Shown: positions 25,792 to 37,469, counted from the stretch's first letter. The stretch: DNA of 52,218 nt from Clostridia bacterium (GCA_017409875.1 JAFQRW010000004.1:1-52218), one strand, 5' to 3'. Numbers and translations are program-made. Notes: generated by a model from the sequence alone, not told the origin.

Positions 25792-27661
25792 CTTAAAACT
25801 TTTTAAAGAGAGCTTAAAGCAAAGCAGACATATTATGATTATGCACACAATCCTTCTTCTGCTGGCAACAATCCTGCCGGCGCAGATTGCAATAGCAGAC
25901 CTTGCTGAAAGGATAAAGGAGTATTATCCTACAATTTTAAATATGCGTGCAGATTATACATACCTTATATCAGGCTTTTCGTTTTTTGCAATGGTTGTTA
26001 TGCACCTTGCATCATTTTCAACTATGAGTTTTTCATATCTTTATAACTCGCGCTCTGCAATATTTTATGGTACACTACCATACAAAAAAAGCACAATGTT
26101 TTTTGCACGATACCTTTCAGGGATAGTCTCGCTTTTAATTCCTGTTATTATTTGCTACATAGTAAACGCATTTGTATTTTTAGGACATAATGAATTATTA
26201 GGCGGAGTCGATTTTATATGGTACACTAAAAACTGGATGTTTGTAGCACTTACCTACCTCTTAATTTACTCACTTTGCACGTTTGCGGCAAATCTTTCAT
26301 GCAACACATTTGCCCAGCTTATTATAATGGGTGCTATGATTTTACTATACCCATCTGTTGTATTCATCTTAGCGGAAACTGTAAATGTAATGATGAATAC
26401 CTATATGATTGACTATTCACTAAACGCATTTTACATCTTCCCGCCATTTGCAGCTGTATTTCGCGCAAGCGATATAAACTACACAATTACCTCTATTATT
26501 GCAATAATTGAATCTATTGCTTTAACAGGGCTTGGTTATGTTGGCTATATTAAAAGAAGAACCGAAAAGGTAAACAACTTTTTTGCTTTTTCCTCAGTAA
26601 ATTCAGTTTTAAAATACTTTATTACTTTTCTTTGTTCTGCAGGTTTTGGACTTTTGCTTGCTGCTGTTAACAGAAGTAACAAAGAAATCGCATACATAGG
26701 TTATATTGTTTTTGGTTTTGTGGGATATGCAATAATTCAGATGATATTTGAAAAAACTCCAAAAGCTATGTTTAAAAACATGAAAGGTCTTATAATCTTT
26801 CTGGTTATAATTTCTCTTCTTGCATCAATTCCTGTGTTTGACATTTTAAAACTTGAAGAAAAAATGCCAAACCCTGAAAAATTTGAAAAAGTTGCAATTA
26901 CAAAAATTGATTCTGTAAGTTCTTATTGGAACGGAGATACTGAAATAGTTTTAACTCAGCCTGAAAGTATAAAAGCAGCATGTAAACTTTATGCTAAAGG
27001 CGAACAAAAACTACAAAACTACGGAAGACGTTTCAGATTAACCCCAAACAATTCTATTTTCACAAGACGCACATATGCCCTAAGCATTGAAGATATCACT
27101 GAATTTTTAAAATCTGTTTACAATAATAATGACTACAAAAATGCAATCAAAATCCAAGATGATGCTTTCGATAGGTTTGGCACTGATTTACGTTATCGCT
27201 ACTATATCAACAAAAATGCTTTCTACGGAAGAAAAGAAGTTGCCGACAAGGAGATTATAAACAAGCTCGTCGAAACCTTTAATTCAGACCTTATTAATAC
27301 AAAAGCCGAAGATATTGATTTTACCGAAGCCTATGCATTTATTAATATTCCTGGTGGCGATGTAGCGGTATTTAAAGAATATAAAAACACCGTAGAGCTT
27401 TTGGAAAAAGAGTTTGTTGTAAAGCCTGACTATGCAAGCTTCAAGAAAATTGAGCTTAAAAGCTCTACCAAAGATGAAGTGGAACATACAATCACGGATC
27501 CTGAAAAAATCAAGTTCGTTCTTGACAATGTAACTGATTATTACCACGATGCCAGTTATTCAAAGGGATATCATATATGTTATGAAACCATAGATGGACA
27601 GAAGGTTAATCATATCGCATGGGTAACTGAAAGCTTTCTTAAAAAACATAACATCCTTTAA
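25766..27661 (+). CDS. ABC transporter permease with C-terminal soluble domain
   Basis: A 631-residue membrane subunit. Hydrophobic helices fill roughly residues 20-365 (including an N-terminal pair and a cluster at 100-270, then helices near 285, 315 and 345), followed by about 265 mainly polar residues with no membrane segment. The tail may correspond to a DUF6449-like extension seen on some Clostridial permeases, which I cannot confirm. Its ATG lies within the ATPase gene. The partner is the upstream ATPase; direction is probably export. Substrate unknown, with antimicrobial peptide or lipid a guess from the YtrA-type control. Confidence 0.8.
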   Translation: MTSLKFSYSLKLFKESLKQSRHIMIMHTILLLLATILPAQIAIADLAERIKEYYPTILNMRADYTYLISGFSFFAMVVMHLASFSTMSFSYLYNSRSAIFYGTLPYKKSTMFFARYLSGIVSLLIPVIICYIVNAFVFLGHNELLGGVDFIWYTKNWMFVALTYLLIYSLCTFAANLSCNTFAQLIIMGAMILLYPSVVFILAETVNVMMNTYMIDYSLNAFYIFPPFAAVFRASDINYTITSIIAIIESIALTGLGYVGYIKRRTEKVNNFFAFSSVNSVLKYFITFLCSAGFGLLLAAVNRSNKEIAYIGYIVFGFVGYAIIQMIFEKTPKAMFKNMKGLIIFLVIISLLASIPVFDILKLEEKMPNPEKFEKVAITKIDSVSSYWNGDTEIVLTQPESIKAACKLYAKGEQKLQNYGRRFRLTPNNSIFTRRTYALSIEDITEFLKSVYNNNDYKNAIKIQDDAFDRFGTDLRYRYYINKNAFYGRKEVADKEIINKLVETFNSDLINTKAEDIDFTEAYAFINIPGGDVAVFKEYKNTVELLEKEFVVKPDYASFKKIELKSSTKDEVEHTITDPEKIKFVLDNVTDYYHDASYSKGYHICYETIDGQKVNHIAWVTESFLKKHNIL

Positions 27662-27666
27662 TTGAG

Positions 27667-27695
27667 TTGTTTTTTTATTAGTTTTTTGATATACT
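27667..27695 (+). promoter_or_regulatory. Candidate promoter of uppP
   Basis: TTGTTT (27667-27672), 17 bases, TATACT (27690-27695). It lies in the 55-base gap between the permease and uppP; no terminator separates them, so read-through is also possible. Confidence 0.5.
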
Positions 27696-27716
27696 TATAT
27701 GAGGAGGTTTTTTAAT

Positions 27717-28523
27717 ATGGATTTTATTAAAGCAGTCCTGCTTGGAATAATCGAAGGTATAACAGAGTGGCTTCCTATTTCAAGCACAGGGCACATGATT
27801 TTATTCAATGAGCTTACAAATACTTCAGAAGGCTTTTTAACCACCGATGTGTTTTTATATGTTATCCAGCTTGGCGCAATACTTGCCATTGCAACACTTT
27901 ATTTTAAAAAGCTTAATCCATTTTCGCCATCAAAGTCAAAACAGGAAAAAGCTGATACCTGGCAGATGTGGTTTAAGGTAATAATCTCTTGCATTCCTGC
28001 TGCTGTAATAGGGCTTCTTTTAAACGATTTTATGGAAAACTTTGAAACGCCTTTCGTTATAAGTGCAGCACTTATTATTTATGGTATTTTATTTATTGTT
28101 ATAGAAAATCATAACAAAAAAGCATCTGTCACCCAGCTTAATCAGTTAAGCTACAAAACCGCAATTTTAATAGGTATGTTTCAGGTGTTATCAATTATAC
28201 CGGGGACGTCAAGGTCAGGCTCTACAATTTTAGGTGCAATGCTGTTGGGATGCTCAAGAGAATTATCCGCAGAATTTTCATTCTTTTTGGCTATCCCTGT
28301 TATGTTTGGCGTAAGCTTTTTAAAGCTTGTAACAAACGATTATATTATGACTGGCAGCGAATGGTTGATATTGCTTGTAGCTATGGCTGTAGCATACATA
28401 GTTTCAATCATTTCTGTTAAATTCTTAACAAATTATGTTAAAAAACACGATTTTAAAGTGTTTGGTAAGTACAGAATTATTTTAGGTATAATTATCGTTT
28501 TATATTTCTCAATCTTCAGATAA
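27717..28523 (+). CDS. uppP: Undecaprenyl-diphosphatase (UppP/BacA family)
   Basis: Membrane enzyme that recycles undecaprenyl diphosphate to the monophosphate lipid carrier; overexpression gives bacitracin resistance in known cases. The catalytic stretch EGITEWLPISSTGH is at 13-26 and PGTSRSG at 162-168. The ATG at 27717 follows GAGGAGG; the earlier ATG at 27699 lies before that site. The 268 residues make about eight membrane segments. It stands right after the YtrA-like ABC operon. Confidence 0.95.
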   Translation: MDFIKAVLLGIIEGITEWLPISSTGHMILFNELTNTSEGFLTTDVFLYVIQLGAILAIATLYFKKLNPFSPSKSKQEKADTWQMWFKVIISCIPAAVIGLLLNDFMENFETPFVISAALIIYGILFIVIENHNKKASVTQLNQLSYKTAILIGMFQVLSIIPGTSRSGSTILGAMLLGCSRELSAEFSFFLAIPVMFGVSFLKLVTNDYIMTGSEWLILLVAMAVAYIVSIISVKFLTNYVKKHDFKVFGKYRIILGIIIVLYFSIFR

Positions 28524-28550
28524 AAATGTTATTACTTTAACTATACTAAA

Positions 28551-28587
28551 AAAACCTCCTGTTAATAGGTTCTTAACAGGAGGTTTT
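28551..28587. terminator. Bidirectional terminator between uppP and dapB
   Basis: A 15-bp perfect stem, AAAACCTCCTGTTAA (28551-28565) with its complement (28573-28587), and a 7-nt loop. It serves both converging genes. Confidence 0.92.
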
Positions 28588-28596
28588 AATATTATT

Positions 28597-29352
28597 TTAT
28601 TCATTAACTAAATCTTTCATTGAGTAAAAACCAACAGGTTTTTTGTAAAGAAATTTAGCTGCTGCAACTGCACCGACAGCAAAAACTTCTCTTGAAGTTG
28701 CAGTATGCTTAAGTTCAATTAATTCGTTATTGCCAGCAAAAATCACTTCGTGTTCGCCAACAATTGTGCCGCCTCTTAATGTATGAATACCGAGTTCGGT
28801 GTTGGCTCTTTTCTTTCTTACGCTATGGCGGTCATAAATGTATTCTTTCTTTTTAAGCAAAACATCGTTTATTGCATCTGCAATGGCAAGCGCAGTACCG
28901 CTTGGAGCATCGATTTTCTGATTATGATGTTTTTCAATAATTTCTATATCAAAATTTTCTTCCAACACCTTTGCGGCTTGTGTAACAAGCTCAATTAACA
29001 AGTTGATGCCTATTGACATATTTGCTGAGAAAAATATTGCAGTTTCTAAAGATGCTTTTTCCATTAAATCCTTTTGTTCTTCAGAAAGACCTGTTGTTGC
29101 TACAACAACAGCAGTTTTTGTTCGGGTTGCATACTCTAACACACCTTCTAAGCAAGCCGGATGTGAAAAATCTATAATTACATCAGCCTCACCTGAAAAT
29201 TGTGACGGGTCAGAAAAAACAGGATATCCGTTTTCTGAAGTTGTATTTATATCAAACCCTGCAACCACTTCGATGTTTTCATCGTTTTTAACAAGATTTG
29301 ATATTACGCTGCCCATTTTACCATTGCAACCTGAAATAATAAGCTTAATCAC
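28597..29352 (-). CDS. dapB: 4-hydroxy-tetrahydrodipicolinate reductase
   Basis: NAD(P)H-dependent reductase in the lysine/diaminopimelate pathway. The nucleotide-binding SGCNGKMG is at 7-14 and the substrate-binding KHHNQKIDAPSGTA at 141-154. The start is GTG, with AAAGGA upstream. The length of 251 residues is typical. It is the third gene of asd-dapA-dapB. Confidence 0.97.
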   Translation of the reverse strand: MIKLIISGCNGKMGSVISNLVKNDENIEVVAGFDINTTSENGYPVFSDPSQFSGEADVIIDFSHPACLEGVLEYATRTKTAVVVATTGLSEEQKDLMEKASLETAIFFSANMSIGINLLIELVTQAAKVLEENFDIEIIEKHHNQKIDAPSGTALAIADAINDVLLKKKEYIYDRHSVRKKRANTELGIHTLRGGTIVGEHEVIFAGNNELIELKHTATSREVFAVGAVAAAKFLYKKPVGFYSMKDLVNE

Positions 29353-29378
29353 TTAAAAATCATCCTTTGTGTAGAGTG

Positions 29379-30266
29379 TTATGCGATAATTCCGCACTTT
29401 TGCATTTCAGCTTTTAAAACTGAGAGGTTTTTGTCTTCAATTTCAGTAAGCGGCATTCTTAAAAGACCTGTATCAAAGCCCATAAGTTTTAATGCAGCTT
29501 TTACAGGAATTGGATTAACCTCACAAAACAGTGCTTTAATAAGATTTAAATATTTAAGCTGAAGTTTAGCAGCTTCTTTGAAATTGCCGTCTAAACAATA
29601 CTTGCACATATCGTGAGTTTCTTTTGGTGCAACATTAGCAAGAACAGAAATTGCACCAACAGCGCCTACAGACATAAGTGGAACATTAATATCATCATTA
29701 CCTGAATAAATAGCAAAATCTTCACCGCAAAGATTCTTAATTTCCATTGCCTGAACAATATCACCGCTTGCTTCTTTAATACCAACTATGTTATCTATTT
29801 TAGAAAGTTCATAAGCGGTTTGAGGCAATATGTTAACACCTGTTCTTGACGGAACTGAGTATGGAATAATAGGAACATCAACAGCATTTGCTATCATTTC
29901 ATAGTGCTTTATAAGACCTTTTTGGGTAGCCTTGTTGTAGTACGGGGTAACGCACAAAAGAGCGTCAACACCTGTAGCTGCAGCCATTTTGGAAAGTTCA
30001 ATGCCATGGGCAGTATCGTTACTTCCGGTGCCGCCGATAACAGGAATTCTTCCGTTAACTCTTTTTACAGTGTGTTCAATAACTGATACGTGTTCTTTAT
30101 CAGGCATTGTAGCAGATTCGCCTGTTGTGCCGCATACAATGATTGCATCTGTGGAATTTTCAATATTAAACTCTATCAAACGGTCAAGTTCGGCAAAATT
30201 AACACCATTTTCATTAAAAGGAGTAACAATAGCAACGCCTGAGCCTTCAAAAATTCTTTTCTTCAT
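29379..30266 (-). CDS. dapA: 4-hydroxy-tetrahydrodipicolinate synthase
   Basis: Schiff-base aldolase that condenses pyruvate with aspartate semialdehyde. GTTGES is at 46-51, the lysine that binds pyruvate is K164 in GIKEASGD, and the catalytic tyrosine is Y136 in YSVPSRTG. It has 295 residues and lies between asd (21-base gap) and dapB, so substrate supply and first two committed steps are coded together. No lysine riboswitch is visible ahead of the operon. Confidence 0.97.
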   Translation of the reverse strand: MKKRIFEGSGVAIVTPFNENGVNFAELDRLIEFNIENSTDAIIVCGTTGESATMPDKEHVSVIEHTVKRVNGRIPVIGGTGSNDTAHGIELSKMAAATGVDALLCVTPYYNKATQKGLIKHYEMIANAVDVPIIPYSVPSRTGVNILPQTAYELSKIDNIVGIKEASGDIVQAMEIKNLCGEDFAIYSGNDDINVPLMSVGAVGAISVLANVAPKETHDMCKYCLDGNFKEAAKLQLKYLNLIKALFCEVNPIPVKAALKLMGFDTGLLRMPLTEIEDKNLSVLKAEMQKCGIIA

Positions 30267-30287
30267 TTTTAAACACCATTCCTTTAA

Positions 30288-31364
30288 TTAGTCAAGATAA
30301 CCTTTTGCTGCTAAAAGTTCTGCCATTAAAACAGCACCACCTGCAGCACCTCTTAAAGTGTTGTGTGAAAGGCAAACAAACTTATAATCATACTGAGTAT
30401 CTTCTCTTAATCTTCCGATTGAAACAGCCATACCGCCCTCTAATTCGCGATCTAATTTGGTTTGCGGTCTGTTGTCATCTTCAAAATAATTTAAAAACTG
30501 CTTAGGAGCAGACGGAAGATCGAGTTCCTGGGGAACGCCTTTAAATTCTTTCCATGCAGTAAGTATTTCCTCTTTAGTAGGTTTTTTATCAAATGATGCA
30601 AAAACCGCAGCCAAGTGGCCATCAGAAACAGGCACTCTTATGCACTGAGCAGTAATTGAAGGAGATGTAGCATTTTTGATTTCGCCATCTTCAATTTTAC
30701 CCCAGATTTTAAGTGGTTCCTGCTCACTTTTTTCTTCTTCGCCACCGATATACGGAATAACGTTGTCTATAATCTCAGGCCATCTTTCAAAAGTTTTACC
30801 TGCACCTGAAATTGCCTGATATGTGCAAGTAAGAACATTTTTAGGGCCAAATTTCATAAGTGGATGAATTGCAGGAACATAGCTTTGAAGTGAGCAGTTA
30901 GATTTTACAGCAACAAAACCTTTTTTTGTTCCGAGTCTTTTTCTCTGTGCGTGTATAATTTCAGCGTGTTCCGGATTAATTTCAGGAACAATCATAGGAA
31001 CATCTTTTGTTCCTCTGTGTGCAGAATTGTTAGAAATAACAGGACATTCTTTTTTAGCATAAGCTTCTTCCAATGCTCTGATTTCGTCTTTTTTCATATC
31101 AACTGCACAAAAAACAAAATCTACTTCTGATACAATTTTATCCATATCTTTTACGGCATCGTAAACATTCATTTTTTTAATTTTGTCAGAAAGAGGAGCT
31201 TTCATTGCCCATCTTTCCCCTAATGCTTCCTCATAGGTTTTGCCTGCGCTTCTTGATGATGCTGCGAGTACCTTTATTTCAAACCACGGGTGGTTTTCAA
31301 GCAGTGTAATAAATCTCTGACCAACCATACCGGTTGCGCCAATAATACCAACATTAAAATGCAT
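30288..31364 (-). CDS. asd: Aspartate-semialdehyde dehydrogenase (archaeal/fungal-type subgroup)
   Basis: Reduces aspartyl phosphate to the semialdehyde, the branch point for lysine, threonine and methionine. The NADP motif GATGMVGQ is at 9-16 and the catalytic cysteine is C157 in KSNCSLQS; the SNCSLQ context and 358-residue length fit the archaeal/fungal-like subgroup also found in Clostridia. It heads the asd-dapA-dapB operon, about 50 bases from a strong promoter. Confidence 0.95.
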   Translation of the reverse strand: MHFNVGIIGATGMVGQRFITLLENHPWFEIKVLAASSRSAGKTYEEALGERWAMKAPLSDKIKKMNVYDAVKDMDKIVSEVDFVFCAVDMKKDEIRALEEAYAKKECPVISNNSAHRGTKDVPMIVPEINPEHAEIIHAQRKRLGTKKGFVAVKSNCSLQSYVPAIHPLMKFGPKNVLTCTYQAISGAGKTFERWPEIIDNVIPYIGGEEEKSEQEPLKIWGKIEDGEIKNATSPSITAQCIRVPVSDGHLAAVFASFDKKPTKEEILTAWKEFKGVPQELDLPSAPKQFLNYFEDDNRPQTKLDRELEGGMAVSIGRLREDTQYDYKFVCLSHNTLRGAAGGAVLMAELLAAKGYLD

Positions 31365-31413
31365 AAAAACATTCCTTTCCTATGTTAAAAATTTGTAGTT
31401 CATTTAATACATT

Positions 31414-31442
31414 ATAATACCATTTTAACAGCTATATGTCAA
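31414..31442 (-). promoter_or_regulatory. Promoter of asd-dapA-dapB
   Basis: Minus strand TTGACA (31437-31442), 17 bases, TATTAT (31414-31419). The short leader (about 45 bases) leaves no room for a riboswitch. Confidence 0.85.
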
Positions 31443-31448
31443 TAGAAA

Positions 31449-33602
<2,154 letters not shown>

Positions 33603-33625
<23 letters not shown>

Positions 33626-34940
33626 GTATTTCCTCCTGAATTTTTTCCACTGTGCATCCCGGGAAATAGTGAGTTAAAATCTGGTCAAATGTAAATCCTG
33701 ATTTTGCCATACCTTTAGCACCGTTTTGGCTCATACCGATACCATGACCGTACCCAGAGCCATAAACTACATATTTGTCGGCAGCCTGCTCAGAAAAAGA
33801 AGGCGAAACCTTTGAAATTCCGGTTGAAGAAACAGCGTATTGTGCGTCAACTTTTTTAATACCATCTGAAGACATAACATAACCTGAATTATTAGAAGTT
33901 GTTACTCCATTTGAAGTCAAAAAGGTAGTTTTATATTCGTTTCTTGAATATTCCTTTGAAATTTTAAAAACCTGACTTTTGAGATTAAGTACAGTTCTTG
34001 TATTACCTAAGGTATATGTTTTTGAACCACGTTCTCCTACAAAAGTAAGAGATGTTACAGCGCCCTGAGGGGTGGTTTTATCAATGGTAATATCTTTAAT
34101 TGTACCAAGAGAAAACCCTTTGTCGTTCATAAGCTTTGTAACTTCCGACTGGGTGTATGCAACTTCCCATGTATACCCGTTTGGATATATAACGCTTTGG
34201 TATGTGTCAGGAACTGATATCAGATAAGGATATGTTGTAGACCCCCACACATCTTTAACATCTAAGGTTTCACCGCTTGATGACGCATAGTAAAATGTTT
34301 CAGCCAACTTTCCGTTATATAAAACAACCATACCTTTTGTTTCGTCAACTGCACTTGTGCAATCCGGCGCCTCTGATTTTATCCCGCCATAAACCTGAGA
34401 AAGAGTATTGTCTGTGAGGTCAAACCCGTGCTCGGAAAAACGACCGATGTTATTTACAGCATAAGTTCTTGCACATACAGCCTGAGCTTTTAAAGCTTCA
34501 TACGGGAATCCGGTTGACATCTCATGCGGAAGAACGCCATATAAATACTCTTCAATATTTACGTCATTTATAACGGTAATTTTACCATTCTTATCCACTT
34601 TGAGTGTGATTTGTCCCCTGTATTTTTTTGAATTAACCTGAATGAAGTCATCTACAGCGCATATTACGGCATCCCCTTGCAATATGTAAGAATTAACTCC
34701 GTCGTTTGCACATAAACTTCCTTCAGATACTGTAAAACTAAAATCATTTGCAGTTGCAACAACAAGTTCTGAAGAATCTGAAAGCGTTGCCCCCGCTAAG
34801 CACGAAATAACTACGTCACTTTTTGCAGTATTTCCGTAAAAAAGTCCTATTTTTATTGTTTCCGGTAGCTCGTATGCCTTAGATGTCATGCAAGATAAAA
34901 TCATCAGCATAAAAGCTAATATAAATGCAAGTTTTTTCAT
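33603..34940 (-). CDS. SpoIID/LytB-domain protein
   Basis: Extracytoplasmic protein related to the peptidoglycan lytic transglycosylase SpoIID, which in spore formers acts in engulfment. The 445 residues start with a signal peptide (about 1-23, [17 protein letters not shown] then MTSKA), and the SpoIID core includes [26 protein letters not shown] and the C-terminal [16 protein letters not shown] chose the ATG at 34940, which follows AGAGG, over an ATG 21 bases upstream. Many Clostridia carry vegetative SpoIID-like paralogues beside queA-tgt, so a role in sporulation is not proven. Confidence 0.9.
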
Positions 34941-34952
34941 AAAAAACCTCTG

Positions 34953-34982
34953 TTTGTACATTGATTTGTTTTTCTTTGTACA
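34953..34982. repeat. Direct repeat TTTGTACA in the spoIID-like leader
   Basis: TTTGTACA occurs at 34953-34960 and 34975-34982, 22 bases apart (about two helical turns), between the -10 box and the start codon. Each contains the palindrome TGTACA. This is a plausible operator pair for an unknown regulator. Confidence 0.4.
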
Positions 34983-35011
34983 ATTATATCAAATTTAAGC
35001 ATATTTTGCAA
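34983..35011 (-). promoter_or_regulatory. Promoter of spoIID-like/queA/tgt
   Basis: Minus strand TTGCAA (35006-35011), 17 bases, TATAAT (34983-34988). Confidence 0.75.
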
Positions 35012-35080
35012 GGCTTGACCGCTAAAAACAACTTATAAATTGTGTAAGGAATGTATTTTTATGCAAAAAACATTGGATTA

Positions 35081-35109
35081 TTGACATTATTTACAATATA
35101 TGTTATAAT
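35081..35109 (+). promoter_or_regulatory. Promoter of the amino-acid ABC operon
   Basis: A perfect consensus: TTGACA (35081-35086), 17 bases, TATAAT (35104-35109), about 53 bases before the first start codon. A small GCCA/TGGC hairpin lies in the leader. Confidence 0.9.
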
Positions 35110-35162
35110 TTTTATTGTTTAATTTTTGTTTAATAGCCACTGTGGCATAAAGAGGTGTATAT

Positions 35163-35864
35163 ATGAATTTTTGGCAAAGTTTATATGATGGTTTTCATAC
35201 AAATATCATTGTTAGCGATAGATGGTTTTTATTGTTAAAAGGTCTTGGAATTACTCTTGAAATTTCACTTTTTGCTGTGATAATCGGTGTTGTTTTAGGT
35301 GTTATTCTCGCGCTTGCCAAAATTTCAAAATCCAGAAATTTTATTATTGTATTTTTCAGATGGATTTCTAACGTATTTATAGATGTTATAAGAGGAACTC
35401 CGTCTTTTGTTCAGCTTCTTATTATCAATTTTGTTGTGTTTGCATCGGTAGACATTGACAAAACTATTGTAGCATCAATCGCATTTGGCTTAAACAGCGC
35501 TGCATATATTGCTGAAATTATCAGAGCAGGTATTCAGTCTATAAATAAAGGTCAGACAGAGGCGGGCAGGTCTTTAGGTTTAAGCGAAGGCCTTACTATG
35601 AGATATATTATCTTGCCGCAGGCGATTAAGAATATTTTACCCGCACTTGGCAACGAGTTTATTGTTTTGGTAAAAGAAACTTCTGTAGCAGGTTACATAG
35701 GAGCTTACGAGCTTACAAAAGCTTCACAGATTATTACCAGCAGAACATACAATTCCTTCTGGCCGCTCTTTGCAATAGCAGTTATTTATTTTGTTGTTGT
35801 AAAGTTGCTTTCGGTAGCCTTGGCTGCACTTGAGAATAAACTTGGAAAATCTGATGCAAGATAA
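35163..35864 (+). CDS. Amino-acid ABC transporter permease (HisMQ/GlnP type)
   Basis: A 233-residue membrane subunit of a polar amino-acid importer. Five or so membrane helices are visible, with the conserved permease loop EAGRSLGLSEGLTMRYIILPQA near 130-151 (the EAA motif that docks on the ATPase). It begins LLKGLGITLEISLFAV near residue 23, typical of the family. It is the first gene of a permease-ATPase-binding protein operon. Substrate cannot be read with confidence; glutamine, cystine or arginine are candidates. Confidence 0.92.
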   Translation: MNFWQSLYDGFHTNIIVSDRWFLLLKGLGITLEISLFAVIIGVVLGVILALAKISKSRNFIIVFFRWISNVFIDVIRGTPSFVQLLIINFVVFASVDIDKTIVASIAFGLNSAAYIAEIIRAGIQSINKGQTEAGRSLGLSEGLTMRYIILPQAIKNILPALGNEFIVLVKETSVAGYIGAYELTKASQIITSRTYNSFWPLFAIAVIYFVVVKLLSVALAALENKLGKSDAR

Positions 35865-35876
35865 AGAGGTTTGAAT

Positions 35877-36599
35877 ATGATTAAAGTAGATAATTTGCAT
35901 AAAGACTTCGGTAACCTTAAAGTTTTAAAAGGCGTAAGCGAAGAAATAAAAAAAGGCGAAAAAGTTGTAATTATCGGACCATCAGGTTCAGGTAAAAGCA
36001 CGTTTTTAAGATGCCTTAATCTTTTGGAAGAGCCTACCGGCGGAACAATAGAATTAAACGGTGAGATTATTAACCAAAAGGGTGTCGATATCAACAAAGT
36101 AAGGCAAAAGATGGGAATGGTTTTCCAGCAATTTAATCTTTTCCCTCACCTTAGCATTATGGAAAATATTACTTTGGCACCAATGAAAATTAAAAAAATG
36201 AGTAAGCAGGATGCAGACGAGCTTGCAATTAAACTTTTGAAAAAAGTAGGGCTTGAAGACAAGGCTGACAGTTATCCATCTCAGCTATCTGGCGGACAGC
36301 AACAGAGAATTGCCATTGCAAGAGCGCTTGCAATGGAGCCTGAAATTATGCTCTTTGATGAGCCTACATCAGCACTCGACCCCGAGATGGTAGGCGAAGT
36401 TTTAGATGTTATGAAAGATTTGGCAAATCAGGGAATGACAATGGTTATTGTTACTCATGAAATGGGATTTGCAAAAGAAGTAGGTTCAAGAGTTTTGTTT
36501 ATGGATGACGGTGTGGTTGTTGAACAAGCAACGCCCAGCGAGCTTTTTTCCAATCCAAAAAATGAACGAACAAAAGCTTTTTTAAATTCAGTACTGTGA
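35877..36599 (+). CDS. Amino-acid ABC transporter ATP-binding protein (GlnQ type)
   Basis: The 240-residue ATPase of the importer. Walker [10 protein letters not shown] is at 34-42, the signature LSGGQ at 137-141, Walker B IMLFDEP at 157-163 and the switch histidine in VTHEMGFA near 192-199. The ATG at 35877 has AAAGAGG upstream; an in-frame TTG two codons earlier is unlikely. Twelve bases separate it from the permease stop. Confidence 0.94.
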   Translation: MIKVDNLHKDFGNLKVLKGVSEEIKKGEKVVIIGPSGSGKSTFLRCLNLLEEPTGGTIELNGEIINQKGVDINKVRQKMGMVFQQFNLFPHLSIMENITLAPMKIKKMSKQDADELAIKLLKKVGLEDKADSYPSQLSGGQQQRIAIARALAMEPEIMLFDEPTSALDPEMVGEVLDVMKDLANQGMTMVIVTHEMGFAKEVGSRVLFMDDGVVVEQATPSELFSNPKNERTKAFLNSVL

Positions 36600-36641
36600 A
36601 AAACTCTTAAAAGGGTTTAAAATATTAAAGGAGAGATTGAT

Positions 36642-37376
36642 ATGAAAAAAATTATTGCATTACTTTTGGTAGCTGTTTTGGCAGTAGCATTAGTATCATG
36701 CGGTGGAGAAAATGCTGATGTTGTTACAATGGGAACAAACGCAGCATTTGAGCCTTTTGAATTTATCGAAGGCGACGAAATTGTTGGTATCGATGCTGAA
36801 ATCGGTGCAACTATTGCTGAAAAGCTCGGCAAGGATCTCAAAATCAACGATATGGAATTTGAATCACTCTTGGGTGCTTTGAAAACTGACAAAGTTGATT
36901 TTGTTGCAGCAGGTATGACTGCTAATGACGAAAGAAGAAAAGAAGTAGACTTTTCTGACACATACTACACAGCAACTCAGGGTATCATTGTTGCAGAAGA
37001 CAGCGATATCAAAGGTATTGATGATATCTTAGATAAAAGAGTTGGCGCTATTACAGGTTACACAGGTGAAGTTATCTGCACAGAAACATACAAAATTAAA
37101 GATATGCTTACATTCAAACGTGGTGTAGATGCTGTTATGGAACTTAAGAATGGTAAACTTGATGCTGTTGTTATCGACCTTCAGCCTGCAAAAATGTTTG
37201 TTGACAAAAACGAAGGACTTAAAGTAATTGAAGATCCTTCATTTGAAGCAGAAGAATATGCTATCGCAATTAAAAAAGGCAATACTGAGCTTTTAGAAAA
37301 AGTAAACGAGGTTATTGCTGAACTTAAAGAAACAGGCAAGCTTGATGAAATAATCAACAAATATCAGAATAAATAA
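36642..37376 (+). CDS. Amino-acid ABC transporter substrate-binding lipoprotein
   Basis: Extracellular binding protein anchored by lipid. The signal ends in the lipobox LVSC with C20 as the lipidated residue. The 244 residues have the family 3 solute-binding fold, with GTNAAFEPFEF and IVGIDAEIG after the signal and AGMTANDERRKEVDFSDTYY in the middle, the segment that lines the amino-acid site. It ends the operon before a strong terminator. Confidence 0.94.
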   Translation: MKKIIALLLVAVLAVALVSCGGENADVVTMGTNAAFEPFEFIEGDEIVGIDAEIGATIAEKLGKDLKINDMEFESLLGALKTDKVDFVAAGMTANDERRKEVDFSDTYYTATQGIIVAEDSDIKGIDDILDKRVGAITGYTGEVICTETYKIKDMLTFKRGVDAVMELKNGKLDAVVIDLQPAKMFVDKNEGLKVIEDPSFEAEEYAIAIKKGNTELLEKVNEVIAELKETGKLDEIINKYQNK

Positions 37377-37383
37377 TTTGTTT

Positions 37384-37420
37384 AGCGGTGAAACGAGACG
37401 TTTCACCGCTAATTTTTTTT
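37384..37420 (+). terminator. Terminator of the amino-acid ABC operon
   Basis: A 12-bp stem (37384-37395 with 37399-37410, AGCGGTGAAACG and complement), loop AGA, then a T run from 37413. Confidence 0.93.
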
Positions 37421-37440
37421 AAAAAACTAATAGCCAGCTA

Positions 37441-37469
37441 TTGATAAATTTTCAATTTTATGGTATCAT
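37441..37469 (+). promoter_or_regulatory. Promoter of the GMP synthase gene
   Basis: TTGATA (37441-37446), 17 bases, TATCAT (37464-37469), 36 bases before the ATG. Together with the terminator upstream it shows that the short gene is an independent unit. Confidence 0.82.

Noticed and set aside
31365-31413. A lysine riboswitch ahead of asd-dapA-dapB
   Set aside because: The leader between promoter and start codon is only about 45 bases, far too short for that riboswitch, and no terminator is present in it.
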